From: Obelidium mucronatum
Lineage: Eukaryota > Chytridiomycota > Chytridiomycetes > Chytridiales > Chytriomycetaceae
NCBI GenBank assembly: GCA_025765595.1
Contig: JAIVFH010000129.1
Coordinates: 1-64,000, forward strand
Direction of reading: 5' to 3'
DNA length: 64,000 nucleotides
Shown here: piece after piece, positions 11,332-22,684 of the stretch
How positions within the stretch are numbered: the first letter of the stretch is position 1
Layout: each line of letters begins with the position of its first letter
Made by a program: the position numbers and the translations under genes
The notes under the pieces: model-generated
What the model was told of the DNA's origin: nothing
Seen by the model: the letters and a program-made list of their open reading frames with translations, nothing else
Database searches by the model: none

Positions 11332-12663
11332 ACGAAAAAAACAGGAAAAAAAAAAACAAAATGTTTATACCTTCCGTACAAAGTAAATAATCAAAGCATC
11401 ATCCATCTTGTCACTGTTTTGATTCATAAACTGGAGCAACGGTATAACAAAGCCCAGTTTGAGTAAAGAAAAGAGTTGATCCATAAACTTTTTCCGTACT
11501 TCCAGCTGTTTAAAGTATAAAGGAGTTGTTGAATGGATACAAGAAGCAGAAGACGGATAAAAATGAATGGATACAGATAAAAAAGAAGGGAATATGTATG
11601 AAAAAGAAAGGATATACCGCCTTCGGCGGTACACGTCCGCCTTTGGCTGTAGAATATGTATGAAAAAAAACGATATACCGCCGAAGGCGGTACACGTCCG
11701 CCTTTGGCTGTAGAATATGTATGAAAAAAAACGATATACCGCCGAAGGCGGTACACGTCCGCCTTTGGCTGTAGAATATGTATGAAAAAAAACGATATAC
11801 CGCCGAAGGCGGTACACGTCCGCCTTTGGCGGAAGAAGAACATCCGCCTTCGGAGGAAGAAAAAAAAAACAACAACACCGCCTTCGGCGGTGAACTACCG
11901 CCTTCGGCGGTGAACTACCGCCTTCGGCGGTGAACTACCGCCTTCGGCGGTGAAGTACCGCCTTCGGCGGTGAAGTACCGCCTTCGGCGGTGAACTACCG
12001 CCTTCGGCGGTGAAATACCGCCTTCGGCGGTAAAGGCCAAAATATACACAAAATACTCACAGCAATCAAAGGAGACAAACGATCATAATCTCTCAGAACG
12101 GCATCACCCAAAATCTCCAAAATGTAAGCTCTTTGAAGAGGATGAACAAGAGAAATTTCAGCCAATAAATCAAAAATCAAAACATCATCGGCAACAGATG
12201 AAGAAGAAATGAGAGAATTTGATTCATAAAAGACGGGATCAGAAATGTAATGGGAGATCCAGTAGAGAAGACCGGCAGCAACGATTGGATATCTTTGTGC
12301 ATGGAATAGAATAATTCAATAAATAAGTAATAAATAAAAATAATTAAAAAAAACTCTTTTTTTTTTTGTACCTCACAGAATCCAATAAAGTCTTGAATTC
12401 ACTACGCAAGTCAATATCGGGGGTCAAATTGGGAAAGACGGATTGCACATGGCGCAGAGCAGAAATGGTTTCATTCAGCTCTGGACACGAGTAGTCGGCG
12501 CGAACGCACGAAATGTAAGCCAGCAGCCAAATTTTTTCGTCAATCATTGAGTTATCCGTTTGTTCAGCGCCAAACACGTTCTTGATGAGGGCTTCGATGA
12601 AGGCGGCGGAGCGCAGGTAGACTGGATTGGGCGAAGCAGACGAGTGTGTAGAAGAAGAAGTAG

Positions 12664-12695
<32 letters not shown>

Positions 12696-13084
12696 GTAAA
12701 CGCAGACGCGTACAGCGTGTGCAGCTTCTTGACGTTGTTCGCCTGCACGTCCTTGGCAGCGACGCGCAGCACGGCGGCGACGTGGTCCTGCGACAGCGCG
12801 TTGGCGGCGTTTGTAGTCGCAAAGAACGCCGGCGGCGCCAGGGCCGCCAAGCCCGCGCGCGCATCGGCGGCGGCCGCGGCGGCTGCGGCGTCGGCGACGC
12901 GCGCGGCGAACGCCGGCGGCAGCTGCGCCACCAGCGCCGCGAACACTGCGAACGCCGCCTCCGACGCCGCGGCGGGCGCTGCCACGTGCTGCCGCACCAG
13001 CGCGTCCGCCGTCGTGTCCGTGCCCGCATCGGCGACTGCGAGCAGCCCGCCCGCCAGCGTCTGCACGTATGCCTCGAGATGCAT
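11035..13084 (-). CDS. NELFCD: NELF-C/D (TH1)-like protein
   Basis: Exons on the minus strand are 13084-12372, 12292-12061, 11505-11371 and 11265-11035, giving 436 residues. Residues 1-150 are very Ala-rich and include a Ser run coded by a TTC repeat; a helical all-alpha body follows. Conserved-looking blocks are YPIVAAGLLYWISHYISDP, LLAEISLVHPLQRAYILEI, then LEVRKKFMDQLFSLLKLGF and VIPLLQFM. These match the TH1 family, the C/D subunit of negative elongation factor, which holds RNA polymerase II paused near promoters. Human NELF-C/D is about 590 residues, so this one is shorter. The third exon joins the second across a 555-nt intron packed with hairpin repeats. The family call rests on remembered motifs, so it is probable rather than certain. 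Confidence 0.68.
11591..11833. repeat. 61-bp minisatellite, about 4 copies
   Basis: A 61-bp unit containing GATATACCGCCGAAGGCGGT, then ACACGTCCGCCTTTGGCTG and a poly-A stretch is repeated head to tail about four times. It lies inside the second intron of the NELF-like gene. Each unit holds the palindrome CCGCC-GAA-GGCGG, except that the first copy carries the inverted loop (TTC). Confidence 0.92.
11878..12031. repeat. 20-bp hairpin minisatellite, about 8 copies
   Basis: About eight head-to-tail copies of CCGCCTTCGGCGGTGAACTA, with small changes in the spacer (GAACTA, GAAGTA, GAAATA). Each unit is a perfect 5-bp inverted repeat with a 3-nt loop. It lies in the same NELF-like intron as the 61-bp array and shares its palindrome. 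Confidence 0.95.
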
Positions 13085-13138
13085 GTTTCTTTTTTTTTTT
13101 TTTTCTTTTTCTTTTTTTTATTTATTAATTTTAATATT

Positions 13139-13290
13139 TCACTGCAGACACTCCCTGGACGTAATCACATCCCACGATTCAACCAAATGCACTGAACAAA
13201 CGGGTATCGACCGAGAAAATACCCCAAACGCTCCAGTGTACCGGAAATACCCTTTGAGAATCAACTTGTATGGATAATTCATGTAGATGC

Positions 13291-13329
<39 letters not shown>

Positions 13330-15897
13330 TCAAGAAATAAAAGAAAAATGACTCTTACATTTTCCCAACTGTGCTGCTGGGATGATCAATAGCAATACTA
13401 GCAGTAGCATTCAGTGTAAATGAGTGGGGCGGGAAAATCGCTGGTTGACTGAGCTGTGCTATATGAGCCAATAGTTCCTGGCTTTGCCGATGAATCCTAT
13501 CTATAGTGTCTTGTTGAAAATAAAACAACCCATTAGAAAACTAAAAAAAAAAAAAAAAGATACCAAAGAAGAAAAAAAAATCTTCCAACCTCCACTCGCT
13601 TCCACAAAGACTTCTAAATCGGCGCCATTCAAAACAACATCCCACACAATTCCCCAATTCACAGCCATCAACTCAAAGTCAAATGAATACAGTTCCGTAC
13701 TGGACGAGGTTATATTCGTGACAATCGGTCGCCACGTGTCTGTCGGTAAGATCCACGGCCGCGTTTTAACAGACGGCGCTAACGGTGTCAAAGGGTTTGA
13801 TATCAGCAAGATGAGCCCAAGTGCTGAAAACAATAAGACGGCTATTGAGGAACAGAATCGACCCACAGTCCATTCCTTCTGCCTGTTTTTTTTTTGTTTA
13901 TATTATTATTGGGTATTGAATTCAAGTAAGTCTTGACTCATGTTGAAAAAAAAAAAAACTTACAAGAATCTGGTTCTGCTGCTACCACCACCACTACTAC
14001 CACCAACACTACGATACCGGGTATTCAATAAACCATTTCCTCCGCCTATCCCTCCTCCTCCTTCATCTTCTACAGATACAGAAACAGTCACTCTCCCTCC
14101 TGCTTCAATTTCAACACTACTACTGTTGCTGCTACTACTCGTACTCGATTTAATTCCATGTGTGTTTGTGTTTCCACCACTCAACAAATGCGTCCTCTCT
14201 CCAACAACAACCAATCCAACACCACCGCCACCATTACTATTATTATTATTATGATTATTCTTGATGCTGTCCCGGTTGCTTCTCCTTCTTGCACTGATTG
14301 CAGCAACACTTATCATCGCGCCAGGCTCTGCACCAACACCAACACCACCATGACGTCCCTCAACAACCCCCATATTATTAAGATTATTATTGCTACCACT
14401 ACTACTATTACTGCTACTACTACTATTAATGTTGTTGCTACTATTATTATTGCCTTGACATGTGGAGTATACACGACTTGGTTGATGAAGATGCTGATGA
14501 TGATGATGGACGTTATGATGAAGAAGCGGCTGCTGCTGCTGCTGTTGAGTATTCACCAACCCCGCGTTTGACCCAATCATACCACCAATAAACCCACGAT
14601 TGCGTGCCGTCGCCACCACACCGCTTCGAGTTGACGACAAAGAAGAAGAAGAAGCAGAAGACAAAGTACTTCCAGAACTCCGCATCCGTTTCTGAAGAAC
14701 TGGCTGTTGGTAGTACCCTGCTACACCTCCATCACCACCACCACCGCTAACCATCAAACCGTTGCCATTCAACCCATTTCCAACGACACCTCCACCCCCA
14801 CTGATACCAATTAGCCCACTTGATTCATTGAAATACACAGGATGATGTGGTTGATGAAAAGATCGCGTTTTAACGGCCCGACTGTTGCTGCTTCTGTTAT
14901 TGTTTCTACTACTACCACTACCACTACCCCCGCCTCCTCTTCTTCCTCCTCCTCCTCCTCCTCCTCCAACCATCAACGACGATTTATGTGAACTAAAGTC
15001 AGCACCTAAAGGAAGACTGGATACCGTAGATGAACCAGACCCCAGAAACGGAGACAGTGGTGGAATACCGCTCGCAGATGAGCCGCCGCCGCCGCCGCCG
15101 GCACCAGCCGCCGTTCTGTCGACGGCATAAAACACGTGCGGCTCGTGGTTGTAGTTGTTGTTGTTGTAGTAGTTGTGGGTTTGGTATTTGTATTCCGGCG
15201 ACGCGGCAGTGTAGTCATCGCGTGGATGTTGTTTGTGGGAGTGTGCGTGGCTGTGGCTGTGGCTGTGCTGCTGCTGCTTCTGGTGCGCGCGACGGCGCGG
15301 GGGTGTGCTTGTGTGCAGGGTGGTGCTGGATGCTGTTGTTGCGGGCTGCTGTCCCAGCCCCGGCTTGAGACGCAGCGACAGCGGAATGCGGTGCGCCTTG
15401 TTTGCGTTTGTGTTTGTGGTTGGGCTGCCCGAGTTGCTTGTGGCTGTGGCTGTTCCTGTTGCCAGCGCTGCGTCAGAGTCGGTCGCGTCCGTTGTCATGG
15501 CCGGATCTGCATCGACATCTGTCGAGTAGATGAACTCTTCGTCTTCGAGATCGTCTTTTGTTTTTGTTTATTTATTGTTTATGGGTTTGTTTGTTTGTGG
15601 TGGTTGCTTGAATACACTACTACTGTACTGTTTTTTTTTCTTCTTGTGCTCACCGTTGTTCCCTTTGCTTCCAAAAAACGAAAACAGATGCGAAGGGCCT
15701 GTAGTTGTTGCGGTTGTTGCGGTTGCTGCGGCTGTAGTACCCATGATGATGTCACCAGAACCAGCGCCACTGCCACCTGCAATGTCCTCGGTCGATGCAT
15801 GGGATTTGCTTAGCTGCGAATCTACAGTGAAAGCCGTGGATCGAAGTGATGTGGAAGCCTCGACAACAAGTCGGGTTCCTTGCTTGGAACTGTCCAT
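13139..15897 (-). CDS. VAC7: Vac7-like vacuolar membrane protein
   Basis: Exons 15897-15654, 15554-13964, 13882-13590, 13509-13359 and 13289-13139 give 809 residues. The first 560 residues are low-complexity (Gly, Ser, Asn, His, Gln runs) with an acidic patch DDLEDEEFIYSTD near residue 80. One membrane helix follows (SSIAVLLFSALGLILLI), then a beta-rich lumenal domain with FDFELMAVN and DLEVFVEASG, and a C-terminal block YKLILKGYFRY...SRSIPV. This order (long disordered cytosolic part, single membrane span, LEA2-like C-terminal domain) fits fungal Vac7, the activator of PI(3,5)P2 synthesis by Fab1 on the vacuole. The third intron starts GTTGGA. The Asn/Gly runs make the first part variable in length. 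Confidence 0.72.
13293..13326. repeat. Poly-T tract (34 nt) in a Vac7-like intron
   Basis: A run of 34 T on the plus strand (A on the coding strand) sits in the last intron of the Vac7-like gene, 13290-13358. It makes this intron unusually purine-rich near its 3' end. Confidence 0.85.
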
Positions 15898-16011
15898 TCT
15901 TTGAAAAAAAAGGGGCGGAAAGGAGAGGGACAGAACCAAGCAATTGTTATTCCCATACCCCCCCCCCCCCCCCCCCCAAAAAAAAAGAACACGTAAATCA
16001 TCGATTTATTA

Positions 16012-17277
16012 CTACAACTCGCCACAATCTACAATTGTAACTTTTTTACTTGTTTTCCCAGACGAACTTCCTTGCTTTTCCATCTTTTTCAAGACTTCCA
16101 TCCCACTGACTACATAGCCGAAAACGACATGTTTTCCATCCAGCCACTTTGTATCTGCCAGTGTCAGGAAGAATTGTGAGCCTTCAAAAAACAAACAAAA
16201 AAAAATGGGCGTTAATGTTGTAAGGAGAGGGGGCGAAAAAAACAAAAACACATCATCGTCACAAGCACATACCATTTGTATTCGGACCTGCATTAGCCAT
16301 TGAAAGAGTCTAACACCAGAATATTCAAAATCAAATCAAAAGACGAAAAAAACACAAGGTACATACGCCTGGACGGTGTTTCAGAACAAAGTTCTCATCC
16401 GCGAATGTATCGCCATAAATTGACTTTCCCCCCGTTCCGTTATGTTTTGTGAAATCGCCTCCTTGACACATGAAGTCTGGAATAATTCTGTGAAAGATTG
16501 ATTTCTTGTACCCAAAGCCCTTCTCATGAGTACAGCTGTTTAGAGATGCAAGGTTTTAAAAGACCAAGGCTGAAAACAAGAATCACGAGACGAGAGTAAC
16601 ACACTCACAGCGTCAAAAAGTTCTTGACAGTTTTTGGCACAACGTCTGCTCGAAGCTCAATAATAATCCGTCCCGCTTTTGACCCACCAATATCAATATC
16701 AAAAAAGGCTTTTGGATTCTCAACCGCACTGCGTTTCACTTTCTTTGGATTTGGTTCATCGGTTGCAGCAGCAGTAGAATCTCCCCCGTCTCCTCCCCCT
16801 TCAGTTACAGCAGCAGCAACAGCCGCAGAAGCTTCCTCATCGCGGTCCTGCTTCGCGGCATGCTCTTTAAGCCACGCTTCATCAGACCAAACGGGTTTGT
16901 TTTCATCCAGCTTCATTTTCGACGGCTTTGCAACAGTCACTTTAATAACCCGGCCCATCAACTCTGACAAGTGCAAGTTATCCACTGCTTCCCGTGCATC
17001 CAAATAAGACTCGAATTCAACAAACGCAAAACCGCGATGTGTGTCTATTTTGAAGACAGAGAGACAGAGAGAGGACAGAGGGTTAAGTAGAAAGGAAGAA
17101 ACGAACTGCGGATAAAAAAAAAAAAAAAAAGACAACTCAACTTGAGTCCTGCTCCTGCGGCATTTGGATCGATGACAGGTCTCCGAACGGGATGAATGCT
17201 TGTGTCAGTAACTCTTCAGTGACTTGTGGATCGAGTCCGCCAACATGGACGACGCTGCTGGGTTTCTTGTCTGCCAT
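16012..17277 (-). CDS. PPIE: Cyclophilin E, RRM plus peptidyl-prolyl isomerase
   Basis: Exons 17277-17142, 17044-16609, 16535-16367, 16309-16273 and 16181-16012 give 315 residues, close to the roughly 300 of human PPIE. Residues 8-85 are an RNA-recognition motif (VVHVGGL as RNP2, RGFAFVEF as RNP1). An acidic Ala-rich linker with a short basic patch (PKKVKR) follows. The cyclophilin domain starts near residue 155 and has the catalytic [15 protein letters not shown], then [15 protein letters not shown] and [10 protein letters not shown]. The enzyme turns proline bonds and, in other eukaryotes, works in the spliceosome. One exon is only 37 nt. The first intron starts GTTGAG. The next gene starts 77 bases away in the opposite direction, so the two share a short promoter. 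Confidence 0.95.
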
Positions 17278-17353
17278 TTATTTATTTATTATTTTATTGA
17301 TTTGTTTTTTAAAATTCCAACAAATAATATAATAATTTAAAAAAAAAAACTGG

Positions 17354-18034
17354 ATGGCCTCTTCTTCAGCATATCAAGGACAACTCGTGGCAGCCGAACA
17401 AGTACGGAAACTGGCTTCTCTGGTGGATCCGCGTGAGAAACTGGATGCCGATGTCGAGATGGTGTGTCGAGTTTTGTGTGTGGTGTGGTTGTGGTGTGTG
17501 GTAAATCCTGTGAGCTGACCATGTGTGGGTTCATCTCTTCCCAGATGCTCGCCGATATGGCTACAGACTTTGTCAAAGATGCTGCTGCTCAAGCATGCAA
17601 ACTGGCAAGACATCGGGGTTCGGATACAGTGCAAATGGAAGATGCTATGCTCCCGATAGGTCAGCCAACACCAATATTCACACTATAAAATCAAAAGGAA
17701 AGATGTTGGTTAAAGAATGTTTTGGGAAAATGCTTGTAGATATGAAGTGGAAAATACGAGTGCCAGGATTCAATCAAGATGTTCAGCAATTGGCCATGAA
17801 GCCTGGCGGACGAAGGCAACCAACGCGAGAACATTCTGTAAAATCAATATCTTATTATTATTATTTCTTTTGTTGTTTTTGGGTTTGGATTGTACTAATT
17901 TTTCTTCGCGGGCGATGTAGACAATCACAAGCTCAGTTCGTGCAACAATTGCAAACGATGCGAAAAAGTCACAAAAGAAAAAGCGGGGTGAATCAGAGTT
18001 TGGGAAACGGAGAGGAGGTGCCGTAAAACATTAA
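17354..18034 (+). CDS. TAF12: TAF12, histone-fold subunit of TFIID and SAGA
   Basis: Exons 17354-17461, 17545-17659, 17740-17837 and 17921-18034 give 144 residues. The histone fold spans residues about 12-75: KLASLVDPREKLDADVE, MLADMATDFVKDAAAQACKL, ARHRGSDTVQMEDAML, then WKIRVPGF, the usual end of the TAF12 fold. The tail is basic (KKSQKKKRG). TAF12 pairs with TAF4 in TFIID and with Ada1 in SAGA. There is no long Gln-rich N-terminus as in yeast; the protein is short like the animal form. Intron joints were chosen so that the fold is continuous. Confidence 0.92.
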
Positions 18035-18228
18035 ATAAATAATACAATCTACAATCCACGAACAAATATCAGTTACAGTTTTAGTCGTTTCATTGCGGTA
18101 TTCTGCTTGAATCCTTGTGGAAATTGGAAGGCATAAACGTCGAAGGCAAGTAAAAAACAAACATTAATTTATTGGGTACAAGAAAACCAAGCCAAAAGGT
18201 TAAAATACATATATGGCAGCAGCAAATA

Positions 18229-19274
18229 TCAAAAGAACGATGATTGATACTTTTGCGACATTGTAAAGAGCTGAGGTTCCATGGATGGCACTGACACTGT
18301 TCTCGCAGAACTGAATTCAACAGTGCGCTCAAGCACTGATACTTTCTGCTTTTCCTCTGGTGTGTACCGCAAATGTGGTGGCATGAAATAATCTCCTTTC
18401 CATTTGATATGACCTGCCTTTTTCACTACAATAGACGAGATATGATGATTCCGAATTTAGGTAACCCACTTCAACAAAGCAAAACATATTTTTCCAATAC
18501 TCAACTGCCTTTTAGACACAATTCATCCAAATAATCCTTTTTTCCTTCTTGATAATACAGCTTTACAACTTCATTCACATTCTTGGCGACAAAGTCAATA
18601 GCGTCTCGCCCTTTCAAATTCCAATACATGACCACCGATTCCGTGACAATAAAATCCAACAAATCCCGAGTAGTTTCCCCAGTGAAGCAAACATACCCCG
18701 GTTTAGTTTTGGAGCCACCAAACGGGAGCGGAGCCCAGGAATGGAATAAGAGACCTGCAAGAGTGTAGTAAAGCCGATCTTGATGAACGTGTTTGATTTG
18801 CTGAAATAGTTGTTCGATAGATTGAATGCTTTGTTGTAGAATTTGGGTTTTTGTGACTGTTGGCGGAAAATTCGAGACTTCAATGTGGCTCTGAATTTTT
18901 ACAAAGAGAAGATTCGGCAACTCTGTCAGCGATGAATGGCCACCGCCACTGCCACTACCACCAGCACCACCGCTAACACCGACGGTACCAGCAGCACGTC
19001 CAAGGGTTGAATATGAGGTCTGAGCCCGTATGCCGGTTTGTTTCGACCACGGTTTTGTAGGCGACTGCCAGTTGTTGTGATTTGCTGATGTTCCTGTTGA
19101 CGATCCGGTTGCGGCTGAGGCGCGATGATCATTTTGTATAAGAGAGGTACTTGACGTTTGTAGTGTGCGTTGGGACAATGAGGAGTTTCGAGTCAGTCCT
19201 GACTGCTTTGATTCCGAGTATGGCGACAATAGTAATTCATTGGGGGATATGTCTTCGCGTTGGTTTGGTTCCAT
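18229..19274 (-). CDS. Unrecognised family protein, member B
   Basis: Two exons, 19274-18506 and 18425-18229, give 321 residues from the ATG at 19274; the frame stays open to 19403, so the start could be earlier. Residues 1-125 are Ser/Thr/Gly-rich and look disordered. The family core follows: RLYYTLAGLLFHSW, PFGGSKTKPGY, DLLDFIVTESVVMYWNLKGR, AIDFVAKNVNEVVKLYY, then LDELCLKG joined across the intron to MKKAGHIKWKG. The join requires a GTTGAG donor and restores the KAGHI block seen in the two paralogs. The C-terminal 50 residues carry no clear motif. Function unknown. Confidence 0.78.
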
Positions 19275-19851
19275 TTCCAAGTTCAAGGCGGGGGGTGGAC
19301 GAACGGAAGTGTTGTTTGGCTCAAGGTAAAAATAGAACAAAAGGAAAGTGTGGAGGAGATGCAAAGGATCAAATCTAGTACTATCAACGGATGCTCTAGA
19401 CAAAAAGTGCTTTAATTAGTTTGTTTGTAACTTTTTCTTTTTGGGATCACTCTAATTTTTTTTTAGTGCCAGGTTTTTGCCTTACGAAAGGGTCAAAAAG
19501 AACCCACCCACTTCACACGTTCACTTTAACAGCAATCGGCAAAAAGTGTAGATATCGAATAGTGCTTAGACAGAGATGCGATTCATGTGCTTACTTTGTT
19601 GATAGACGTATGTTTCTGGGTAGGCCCTCTATCCAGCAGTTTCGTTACAATTTGTTGTGTGTTCAAAATAATAATAATGCTGGAATTTCTTCAATAACCA
19701 ACCCATGCAAGATAATTCACACACCACGAAAACCTTAGCATCAAGACGAACATTCTAGCTATGCAAGAAATATGAAAATTGACAAACATTGAATCTATTG
19801 ATCATAGGCAACAAACAAACAGCGACAAACAAACGAAAAAATAAAAAGAAT
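19275..19851. other. Intergenic region, no gene seen
   Basis: Between the 5' end of family member B and the 3' end of GH20-1, both on the minus strand. A plus-strand open frame at 19421-19738 shows no recognisable protein or splice extension. It should contain the promoter of member B and the GH20-1 3' UTR. Confidence 0.5.
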
Positions 19852-21852
19852 TTAGTATTGGTACGCAACTGGTGCTGGCTTGGTGTACACCAAGTCATTG
19901 GTCTTGTAAAGAGCAGCGATGGCGCAGTAGTCTCCGTTCACCTTGGGGTCAAAGTGAGATCCGTATGGGTTCAACAATGGTCCACCGTTGGAGTCAGTCA
20001 TCTTTTGACCAGCAAAGCAGCATTCTCCAGTCTTTTGGCCTGGCGCAGTCAAACCAGCACCGTCACAGTATTCGGTACGGTAGACAACTCCTTCCTTGTT
20101 ACCGAGGTAAGACAAGTCAGCCGCAGCAATTCCCTTCTCGTTAACGAGGGAGGAACGGAAACGGTCCAAACGGGTGGCAGTGGCATCGTTTCTCTTGATG
20201 TTGGACCAGTAACGTTCAGCAATAGCAGCAACACGTGGGAAAATGTATCTGTCGACGTTGTGTCTCTTGACGGTTTCAGTCCAGAGAGCACCGAATCCTC
20301 CCTTGATGGTAGCGGCTTCAGCAGTGGAAAGCCCAGCCAATGGCTCAAAGTCGTAGATCAAAGTCCAGTTGTGCCATTGTCCAGAGAAGGTGGCGTAGCC
20401 TGGGATATCGTACTTGTCAGCTGGGAAGTTGCGCTCAAAGTCGCTGGAGCACCAACGAGCAGATGGGGAACAGTCGAGGTAGTAGGAGTCGGATGGAGCA
20501 AGGACAATGTTCTTGAATCCCTTGGCAGCAATAATTTTGACCTTGTCAGCAGATGGTCCTTGCCAGAGGGTAATCAAAGAGTCCTTTGGAATCAAATCGT
20601 CAGAGCCAAAGTCAGTGGCAATTTCGTCCCAGGCAGCCAAGGTCTTTCCATTGAGCATACCCACCAAACGAGAGTCAAAGTTTCTCATCAATGGGGTGAG
20701 GGCATCAGCTGGAACAGAGTCCCAGTTGTCCGGAACAAGTCCGTAAGCACGGGTGTTGACTTCATCGTGACCAACGTGGAGAACTGGGTCAGAGAACCAG
20801 GAACCAATGTCTTGGATCAATTGGTCCAAGACGACAAGTGCTTTTTCTTGACGGACGTCAAGCTGCCCACATGGTGGCTGGTTACAGTATTGGCGACCCC
20901 ACCAGGCGACTCCTCCAACACAGTCGTTAGTAACAGAGTTAACTGGAACGGTTTGGTTAGAGCACATGGCGTTGTTGGCAAAGGAGTTTCCGTCCCATGG
21001 AGAGTGGTTCCAGGAGGAAATCAAGGAAGCATCAATGTGTCCGAGAACGGCATTGTGGCCTGGAGTTTCGAATTCTGGGATGACACGGATGTTGCGTTCG
21101 AAAGCGTATTGAACAATGTCTTGGACATCCTTCTTGGTGTAAGCCTTGAAGGAGCCGTCCTTGTTCTTGAAGGCAGCCTTTTGGTGAACGACTGGGTAAC
21201 GGTCCCAGACGATTGGGAAGGACTGGGAGTCGTAAATGTGCCAGTGGAAGACGTTGAGCTTGGAGGCGGCCAAACCATCCAAGATACGCTTGATGTCAGC
21301 GACAGTGAAGAAGTTACGGGCAGTGTCCAACATGAATCCACGGTATGGGAAGGCAGGCTTGTCGTCAATCTTGGCAAGGACAAGCTTTCCATCCTTGGTA
21401 ATGAGTTGGGACAATGATTGGAGAGCGTACTTGATACCGATTTGGTTTGGCGCTAATAGAACAGAGTTAATAATTTATGATAATATAGCAGTTATGAACA
21501 AGAATGTACCAGTGATAGTGGCTCCAGTTTCAGTGATATCCAAAGTGTAAGCTTCGTTAGCGCCTGGCAAGTTGCTTGGACCAGAAACAGACCAACCGTT
21601 GTTGGGATCAACGTTGGCAGTGACCTTGAACTTGGTGGAAGAAGCCTTTCCACCTTTGGCAGTGAAGGCAGTGTTGAGGGAAGCAACGGCAGCAGCAATT
21701 GGAGCGGCACCCAAGTTGGAGGTGACAGTGAATCCTCCGATGGCAATAGACTTGTTCTTGTCAACGACGGACTTTGGCAATGGCCAGAGGTAGTCAGAGG
21801 CAGTCAAGGCAGAGACGGCGGTAGCAATAGAAAGGAGTGAGAGGATCTGCAT
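19852..21852 (-). CDS. Secreted GH20 beta-N-acetylhexosaminidase (GH20-1)
   Basis: Exons 21852-21510 and 21452-19852 give 647 residues. The first 17 residues are a signal peptide (MQILSLLSIATAVSALT). Residues 20-115 form the GH20 N-terminal accessory domain (DYLWPLPKSVVDKNKSIAI). The TIM barrel follows with FPYRGFMLDTARNFF, VFHWHIYDSQSFPI, VIPEFETPGH and the catalytic pair at D344-E345 in LHVGHDEV. The enzyme removes terminal GlcNAc from chitobiose and longer chito-oligomers outside the cell. A Cys-rich insert near residue 290 (NDCVGGVAWWGRQYC) and a Cys-containing tail are common to all six copies. The 57-nt intron splits a codon after ITG at the same place in every copy. Strong codon bias suggests high expression. 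Confidence 0.97.
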
Positions 21853-21906
21853 AGTTATTTGTTATCTTGTTGTTTAGTGTCTGTCCTATGGCCAACACCC
21901 CGCCCC

Positions 21907-21957
21907 TTATATACCGAGCCCCAAAAATTTCAAATTGGAAAATTTGTTAAGAGCTGG
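21907..21957 (-). promoter_or_regulatory. GH20-1 core promoter: TATA box and AT-rich element
   Basis: On the minus strand a TATATAAGG box (plus 21907-21913) lies about 55 bases before the ATG. Just upstream, at 21925-21957, is AGCTCTTAACAAATTTTCC followed by AATTTGAAATTT (coding orientation). A similar element stands near the ATG of GH20-2, GH20-3 and GH20-4. Confidence 0.65.
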
Positions 21958-22684
21958 TCACATGTCGTTGAGCAGATCACGCAGGAGTGGAAAAATTTCC
22001 ATTTCGGTAATGACGATTTCCACTATGGGAACGTACGTCGGCAGAGGCTTTCTGTCCATCATGAGCCATGCTTCATTTGCTCTAAAGTATCTGCCTTGAG
22101 CAGTGGGGAGACCATTCAGCAGTGGCGGGATCAGGGGCAAGCGCCCGTTGTTTTCAAACTATGAGGAAAATTTACTTTATTGTGTGTTTCATCAGACATG
22201 ACCAATTCTTACACACATTTCCTATTGGAGGAAACCGCTGGCTATATGCTCGATTCCGAATCTTTTATTGAATAAAGGCGATTGCTTTCATTTTGCTACT
22301 GCAGCAACCTGCCATAGATGATCGACCCTTGGGGTGCCACTCGCCAAGATAACGAGAGCCACCATGAAATTCAATCACATCAATGTTTCAGACTCAAAAT
22401 TCATTTCGAAGTTGTATGGCAAGAACTTTATTTGGTGGAATAGTGAAGAGCCGAGATACTGTAAATACGGGAGTTGCCATCAGGAGGGAACTGTTTTATG
22501 GATCTCAAAAAGCATTGAATCTTCTCAACATTGAGACGGTTTGGGAAGTCAGTTTATCAAGTACTATGAGTCATAGTCTGTGATCCTGGACTCGGTGATT
22601 GGCTACCCAAGTTAGACGGCTCGGAGGCGTCATGGAGGTTTCAAGTCATGAATCAGTATTTCGAGTGATAAACTTTAATTACGT
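21958..22684. other. Divergent intergenic region of GH20-1 and family member C
   Basis: About 730 bases between two genes that point away from each other. A TGCCACTC motif, close to the TGCCACCC shared by other GH20 promoters, lies at 22335-22342. Short open frames here (22334-22583) show no protein similarity that I can recognise. Confidence 0.5.

Noticed and set aside
11878..12031. CRISPR-like regular repeats
   Set aside because: The repeats are 20 bp head to tail without unique spacers, in an intron of a eukaryotic gene.
12560..13277. Plus-strand Arg/Ala/Glu-rich frames opposite the NELF-like gene
   Set aside because: They arise from the GC-rich and GAA-repeat sequence; the minus strand carries the recognisable protein.
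19789..21417. Long open frame antisense to GH20-1 (542 codons), with similar ones at 25223-26815, 39977-41518, 42440-44398 and 54950-56020
   Set aside because: The strong codon bias of the GH20 genes avoids codons that read as stops on the other strand, so long antisense frames arise in every copy. They have Val/Ser-rich composition, no domain, and run exactly opposite the enzyme.
22334..22583. Two overlapping 66-codon frames between GH20-1 and family member C
   Set aside because: Short, no recognisable motif, and placed in a divergent promoter region.
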